In this document: piece by piece, positions 63,582-64,000 of the stretch
How positions within the stretch are numbered: position 1 is the first letter of the stretch
Layout: the number at the start of each line of letters is the position of its first letter
Source of the DNA: Aeromonas fluvialis
Lineage (GTDB): Bacteria > Pseudomonadota > Gammaproteobacteria > Enterobacterales > Aeromonadaceae
Length of the DNA stretch: 64,000 nt
Assembly: GCF_000819885.1 (NCBI RefSeq)
Contig: NZ_CDBO01000052.1
Location: 1-64,000, forward strand
Direction of reading: 5' to 3'
The notes under the pieces: generated by a model
What the model was told of the DNA's origin: nothing
The model's database searches: none
Seen by the model: the letters and a program-made list of their open reading frames with translations, nothing else
Program-made: the position numbers and the translations under genes

Positions 63582-64000
63582 TTGGATACACAAACTCTGA
63601 ATTTCAATAAGGTGCATTTTGTGACCAGCGCACCCGACATCCGTCACCTGCCAAATGATGGGGGTGTCGAGATCGCGTTTGCCGGCCGTTCCAACGCCGG
63701 TAAGTCATCTGCATTGAACACCTTAACCAAACACAAGAACCTGGCGCGCACCAGTAAGACACCCGGCCGTACCCAGCTGATCAACCTGTTTGAGCTGGAG
63801 CCGGGCAAGCGTCTGGTCGACTTGCCGGGTTATGGTTATGCGCAAGTTCCGCTCGAAATGAAGCTCAAGTGGCAAAAGTCACTGGCAGAGTATCTGCAGC
63901 GCCGTGAGTCATTGAAAGGTCTGGTGATCCTGATGGACATCCGCCACCCGCTCAAAGAAACCGACATGAACATGCTGGAGTGGAGCTCGCACCGTCAGTT
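63582..64000 (+). CDS. engB: Ribosome-biogenesis GTPase EngB (YihA/YsxC), partial
   Basis: About 139 codons to the right edge of the window. G1 motif [17 protein letters not shown], switch region [17 protein letters not shown]3 [11 protein letters not shown], and [15 protein letters not shown] match E. coli YihA closely. An essential GTPase in assembly of the large ribosomal subunit. The start appears to be TTG at 63582 with GGGGA ten bases upstream. The ATG at 63568 is out of frame and opens an 11-residue frame overlapping it. Confidence 0.93.
   Translation, partial: MDTQTLNFNKVHFVTSAPDIRHLPNDGGVEIAFAGRSNAGKSSALNTLTKHKNLARTSKTPGRTQLINLFELEPGKRLVDLPGYGYAQVPLEMKLKWQKSLAEYLQRRESLKGLVILMDIRHPLKETDMNMLEWSSHRQ

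Overview
The window comes from the chromosome of a gamma-proteobacterium, almost certainly an Aeromonas species. Base composition is high-GC (about 60% by eye). Protein sequences resemble both enteric and Vibrio orthologues, and several gene orders are ones known in enterics: tRNA-tuf, birA-murB, glrK-qseG-glrR, pgeF-rluD next to bamD, yqhC/yqhD and hemN-yihI-engB. No insertion sequence, prophage or CRISPR array was seen. This is core chromosome with small accessory or decaying patches.

Layout: 1-540 is a tRNA-Tyr/Gly/tuf operon on the minus strand with a degenerate tRNA-Thr-like element in the tuf leader. 676-5827 holds coaA, birA-murB and the KtrAB potassium system. 5935-10499 holds topB, behind a near-consensus LexA box, and a two-gene sensor kinase/receiver system. 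10776-14410 is a TMAO-type respiratory pair (pentahaem cytochrome and Tat-exported molybdoenzyme). 15010-19466 contains an OmpR-type two-component system with two PepSY proteins, then msrPQ and a small membrane peptide. 19668-23549 holds a DUF1097 protein and the glrK-qseG-glrR system, whose GlrR has lost the GAFTGA loop. 23674-26834 has pterin enzymes, a CBS protein and solute-binding proteins. 26843-34344 has asnC/asnA, clpB with a heat-shock promoter, pgeF, rluD and bamD. 34479-38726 is a cysteine/thiol block (CoA-disulfide reductase-like protein, cystine carrier TcyP, cysteine desulfidase CyuA). 39011-49456 holds pntAB, yqhD/yqhC, blc, a decayed chemoreceptor, a LysR regulator and tRNA-Trp. 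49494-56778 is a pyrimidine/arginine block: pyrL-pyrBI, argR and the arginine deiminase operon arcA-C-B-D, two pathways that share carbamoyl phosphate. 57526-58817 has a secreted micropeptide and an orphan ParA/ribbon-helix-helix cassette. 59125-63439 has hemN, a DUF2489 gene, yihI and cytochrome c4, and the window ends inside engB.

The most notable content is non-coding. Two CsrB-family regulatory RNAs, each with 10-15 GGA motifs and an intrinsic terminator, flank hemN-DUF2489-yihI in convergent orientation. Both are preceded by the same 18-bp upstream element, TGTAAGAGATCTnCCATT, which looks like a GacA/UvrY site. Other points are a LexA-controlled topB, a GAFTGA-less GlrR, two small membrane-protein genes of about 30 codons, a solute-binding protein with a stop codon in its signal peptide, and a decayed duplicate of the asnA 3' end.
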